From SMWC01 sp045561055 (lineage in GTDB: Bacteria > Pseudomonadota > Gammaproteobacteria > Steroidobacterales > Rariloculaceae), in the NCBI GenBank assembly GCA_045561055.1, contig JBJKYL010000017.1, positions 186,001-250,000 on the forward strand: a stretch of 64,000 nt of DNA, written 5' to 3'. A program made the position numbers and the translations under genes. Positions 62,077 to 64,000 of the stretch are shown piece by piece. The number at the start of each line of letters is the position of its first letter. Position 1 is the first letter of the stretch. The notes under the pieces were generated by a model. The model did no database searches, was not told where the DNA came from, and saw only the letters and a program-made list of their open reading frames with translations.

Positions 62077-63243
62077 ATGCTTCCGGATCTAGAAACTCAA
62101 AGGCGCAAGATCCTAAAGGGCGGGATTGCTGTTAGTGCAGCTGCTACGGTAACTGGCTTACCTTTTTGGTCGAAGTTGGCCTTAGCCCAAAGCGAAGAAC
62201 TCGTCCCGTTTACAGATATGCCTGAAGGCTTTGTTGCTCCTCCGGTTTCACCGGGCGCGATTCATTTTCTCGACACGCGTTATATCGACTCGTTTTATAC
62301 GCCGACAGATGATTTTTACATCATTCAGCATTACAACCAACCAGTTATCTCCGAACAAGACTTCTCACTTCGAGTGACAGGAATGGTTGATAATCCAATG
62401 AATATCAGTTTTGCTGATATTCAAAATCGTCCGAAAATGGAAATTGATGCCGGTTTTGAGTGTGGGGGTAACCGTGCCGCTTTGTTTCATGGCCTAATCG
62501 GCAATGCTAGCTGGGGTGGTACAAGTCTGCGTGACTTATTGCTTGAGGCTGGGATACAAAATAACGGTAAAGAAGTCGTTTTCTACGGCGCCGATAAAAA
62601 TAGTGAGAGTGTTCGTGGTGTTGAGATCGAACAGAATTTTGCACGGAGCATGTATTTCTCAGATGCGCTCCGCCCAGAAGTAATGTTAGCTTATGAGATG
62701 AACGGTGAGCCTTTGAATCTTTATCATGGAGCTCCGGTACGGCTAATTGTTCCTGGTAGATATGGTGTGTCTAACGTGAAATGGCTGAATCAGATACATA
62801 TTCAAGATCGACGTTTTATGGGACGATTTATGGCGCGTGACTATGTCACCCTGAGTCGTCGCGATATCGGTGGAGTTGAACGCTGGGAGGAACGATCTGT
62901 TACCAAAATGCAGCTAAAATCGGTGATAGTTCGAGTGACGCGTCTCGACAACCTACACAAGATAACCGGTTTCGTTCTCAATGATGGGACCCCGCTTAGA
63001 TCTGTCGAAGTAAAAATTGATGAGGGTCCTTGGCAGGCTGCCGAGGTTAATTCTCAGTCGACCCAATATTCCTGGAAACTTTTTAGTTACTCGTGGAACA
63101 ATGCCGTCCCTGGAGAACACACGATTGTATCTAGAGTGACCGATATCAATGGGCAGATTCAAGCAACTGCAGACCAGATGCCTGAGAAGCCGACGCACTG
63201 GGAGAATCACGCGCAATTTCCAAGAACCGTGCTGATTTCCTGA
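62077..63243 (+). CDS. Tat-exported sulfite-oxidase-family molybdoenzyme (SorA/SoxC-like)
   Basis: The 388-residue protein has a twin-arginine signal (ETQRRKILKGGIAVSAAATV) and an oxidoreductase molybdopterin domain: IDAGFECGGNRAALF with Cys129 as the expected molybdenum ligand (usually CxGNRR), PEVMLAYEMNGEPLNLYHGAPVRLIVPGRYG in parts, and SNVKWLNQIHI. A Mo-co dimerisation (immunoglobulin-like) domain follows from about residue 275. Sulfite dehydrogenases and SoxC have this design. The Ala in place of the last Arg in ECGGNRA may alter the substrate. No cytochrome partner is present in the remaining 750 bases. If the lyase cluster releases sulfite, this enzyme could oxidise it. Confidence 0.87.
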   Translation: MLPDLETQRRKILKGGIAVSAAATVTGLPFWSKLALAQSEELVPFTDMPEGFVAPPVSPGAIHFLDTRYIDSFYTPTDDFYIIQHYNQPVISEQDFSLRVTGMVDNPMNISFADIQNRPKMEIDAGFECGGNRAALFHGLIGNASWGGTSLRDLLLEAGIQNNGKEVVFYGADKNSESVRGVEIEQNFARSMYFSDALRPEVMLAYEMNGEPLNLYHGAPVRLIVPGRYGVSNVKWLNQIHIQDRRFMGRFMARDYVTLSRRDIGGVERWEERSVTKMQLKSVIVRVTRLDNLHKITGFVLNDGTPLRSVEVKIDEGPWQAAEVNSQSTQYSWKLFSYSWNNAVPGEHTIVSRVTDINGQIQATADQMPEKPTHWENHAQFPRTVLIS

Positions 63244-63343
63244 TCTACTTAGATTTATGGAGATTTGTTTTGGAGGTGATACTGATATTGGTTTCGGATA
63301 GGGAGTTGAGTAACATTTTTACTAGAGACCCGCTAGGTAAATC

Positions 63344-64000
63344 ATGCTAGCTAAGCTTATCGCTACCCCTCAAATTATCACGAGAGATATATCTTTAATA
63401 GGGGTTATTGTCTCGAGCATAGCCTTTTTAGTGGCTCCTAATTTTGCCGTTTCGCAGTCATCCGATAGGATCTCGGCTGAAGGTGGCGACATTGTTATAA
63501 CGCCTATTATTCATTCCAGTGCGCAAGTGGAATATGCGGGTCTAGTGATTCATGTCGATCCTTGGAGTGTCGGTGATCTTTCAGAGGCGAAACCAGCGGA
63601 TCTGATCTTGGTGACCGATGACCCTTCGCATCACCTTGATCCCGAAGCAATTGTTCAGCTCCGTAAAACTAATGCGCCGGTTGTGTTGACCGAAACCGCG
63701 CATGTTAGGTTTCCATATGGCGTTGTTCTCGCGAATGGCGAGACCGGCCTCTTCGCTGGTATTCAAGTTGAGGCGGTAGGTGCATACGATCTGACTCCTG
63801 GAGAACCTTACCATCCAAAAGGGGAGGCAAATGGGTATGTAATCACTTTAGGCGGGGTACGTTTGTTCTTTTCTGGGGTAGGGGAGTGTGTACCGGAGAT
63901 TCGCGCTTTGCAGAATATTCACGTTGCAGTAATGCCAATGAATCTCCCTGTAGATCGGATGCGGCCAATTCCAGTGGCTGAATGTGTGAAGACCTTCAGG
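63344..64000 (+). CDS. MBL-fold (UlaG-like) secreted protein, 3' end missing
   Basis: The reading frame runs from ATG 63344 to the window end (219 residues) without a stop. A signal-like segment (ISLIGVIVSSIAFLVAPNFAVSQ) precedes a metallo-beta-lactamase fold of the UlaG type: IVITPIIHSSAQVEYAGLVIHVDPW, ADLILVTDDPSHHLDPEAI, GYVITLGGVRLFFSG and VAVMPMNLPVDRM. In relatives the metal motif reads TDIHGDHLDP and a later GDT supplies another ligand; here these are TDDPSHHLDP and GVG, so metal binding may be lost or changed. The rest of the gene is outside the window. Confidence 0.8.
   Translation, partial: MLAKLIATPQIITRDISLIGVIVSSIAFLVAPNFAVSQSSDRISAEGGDIVITPIIHSSAQVEYAGLVIHVDPWSVGDLSEAKPADLILVTDDPSHHLDPEAIVQLRKTNAPVVLTETAHVRFPYGVVLANGETGLFAGIQVEAVGAYDLTPGEPYHPKGEANGYVITLGGVRLFFSGVGECVPEIRALQNIHVAVMPMNLPVDRMRPIPVAECVKTFR

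Noticed and set aside
1..64000. CRISPR arrays, insertion sequences, prophage genes, tRNA or rRNA genes
   Set aside because: No regularly spaced repeats, transposase motifs, integrases or cloverleaf-like intergenic sequences were seen on either strand.

Overview
The window reads as a chromosome segment of a gammaproteobacterium, probably an uncultured marine or aquatic lineage; no host name can be fixed from sequence alone. ZipA, LapA/LapB, the yciB-yciI-bolA block and the order gyrA-serC-pheA-aroA-cmk-rpsA-ihfB all point to this class and recall Pseudomonas-type synteny, with Smc-ScpAB as the condensin. No rRNA, tRNA, CRISPR array, insertion sequence or prophage gene was seen.

Region 1 (1-27.3 kb) is conserved core: smc (5' end cut by the window edge), zipA, ligA; a reverse block with a parvulin lipoprotein, bolA, yciI and yciB; an M50 protease with scpA, scpB and rluB; a reverse block with yciK, rmuC, mupP/gph and ubiG; then gyrA, serC, serA, pheA, aroA, cmk, rpsA, ihfB, lapA and lapB. 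Between ubiG and gyrA lies a collapsed remnant of the amidohydrolase gene (mtaD type) that often sits beside ubiG in Pseudomonas.

Region 2 (27.4-46.8 kb) is catabolic and transport-rich. It holds a Tat-exported FMN hydroxy-acid oxidase with a CaiB/BaiF CoA-transferase, a two-subunit UxaA-family lyase that resembles sulfolactate sulfo-lyase SuyAB, a GntR/FCD regulator, a Gfo/Idh oxidoreductase, a creatininase-family enzyme, a cupin, a D-2-hydroxyacid dehydrogenase, two tripartite tricarboxylate (TTT) transporters facing each other, an APS/fumarate-reductase-like flavoprotein with a small ferredoxin, and a DASS anion symporter. Lyase, 2-hydroxyacid dehydrogenase and TTT transporter together match the known sulfolactate pathway (suyAB, slcC, slcHFG), which is the best but unproven reading.

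Region 3 (30.1-31.3 kb and 50.7-61.7 kb) contains the least described feature. A small secreted DUF6152 protein (six copies) recurs next to a second secreted protein family I cannot name (five copies, marked by a GYSxGxWEGDTLVIET-like block). The two are translationally coupled in places, swap order, and are fused into one polypeptide at 53061-54068, which argues that they form one periplasmic module. All six DUF6152 copies are predicted to begin, after signal cleavage, with His-His, which suggests metal binding. The largest array is joined in an apparent operon to a CstA carrier, two tandem NTF2-like proteins and an acyl-CoA synthetase, so the modules probably serve the uptake or breakdown of an organic substrate. 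A Tat-exported sulfite-oxidase-like molybdoenzyme and the start of a metallo-beta-lactamase-fold protein close the window.
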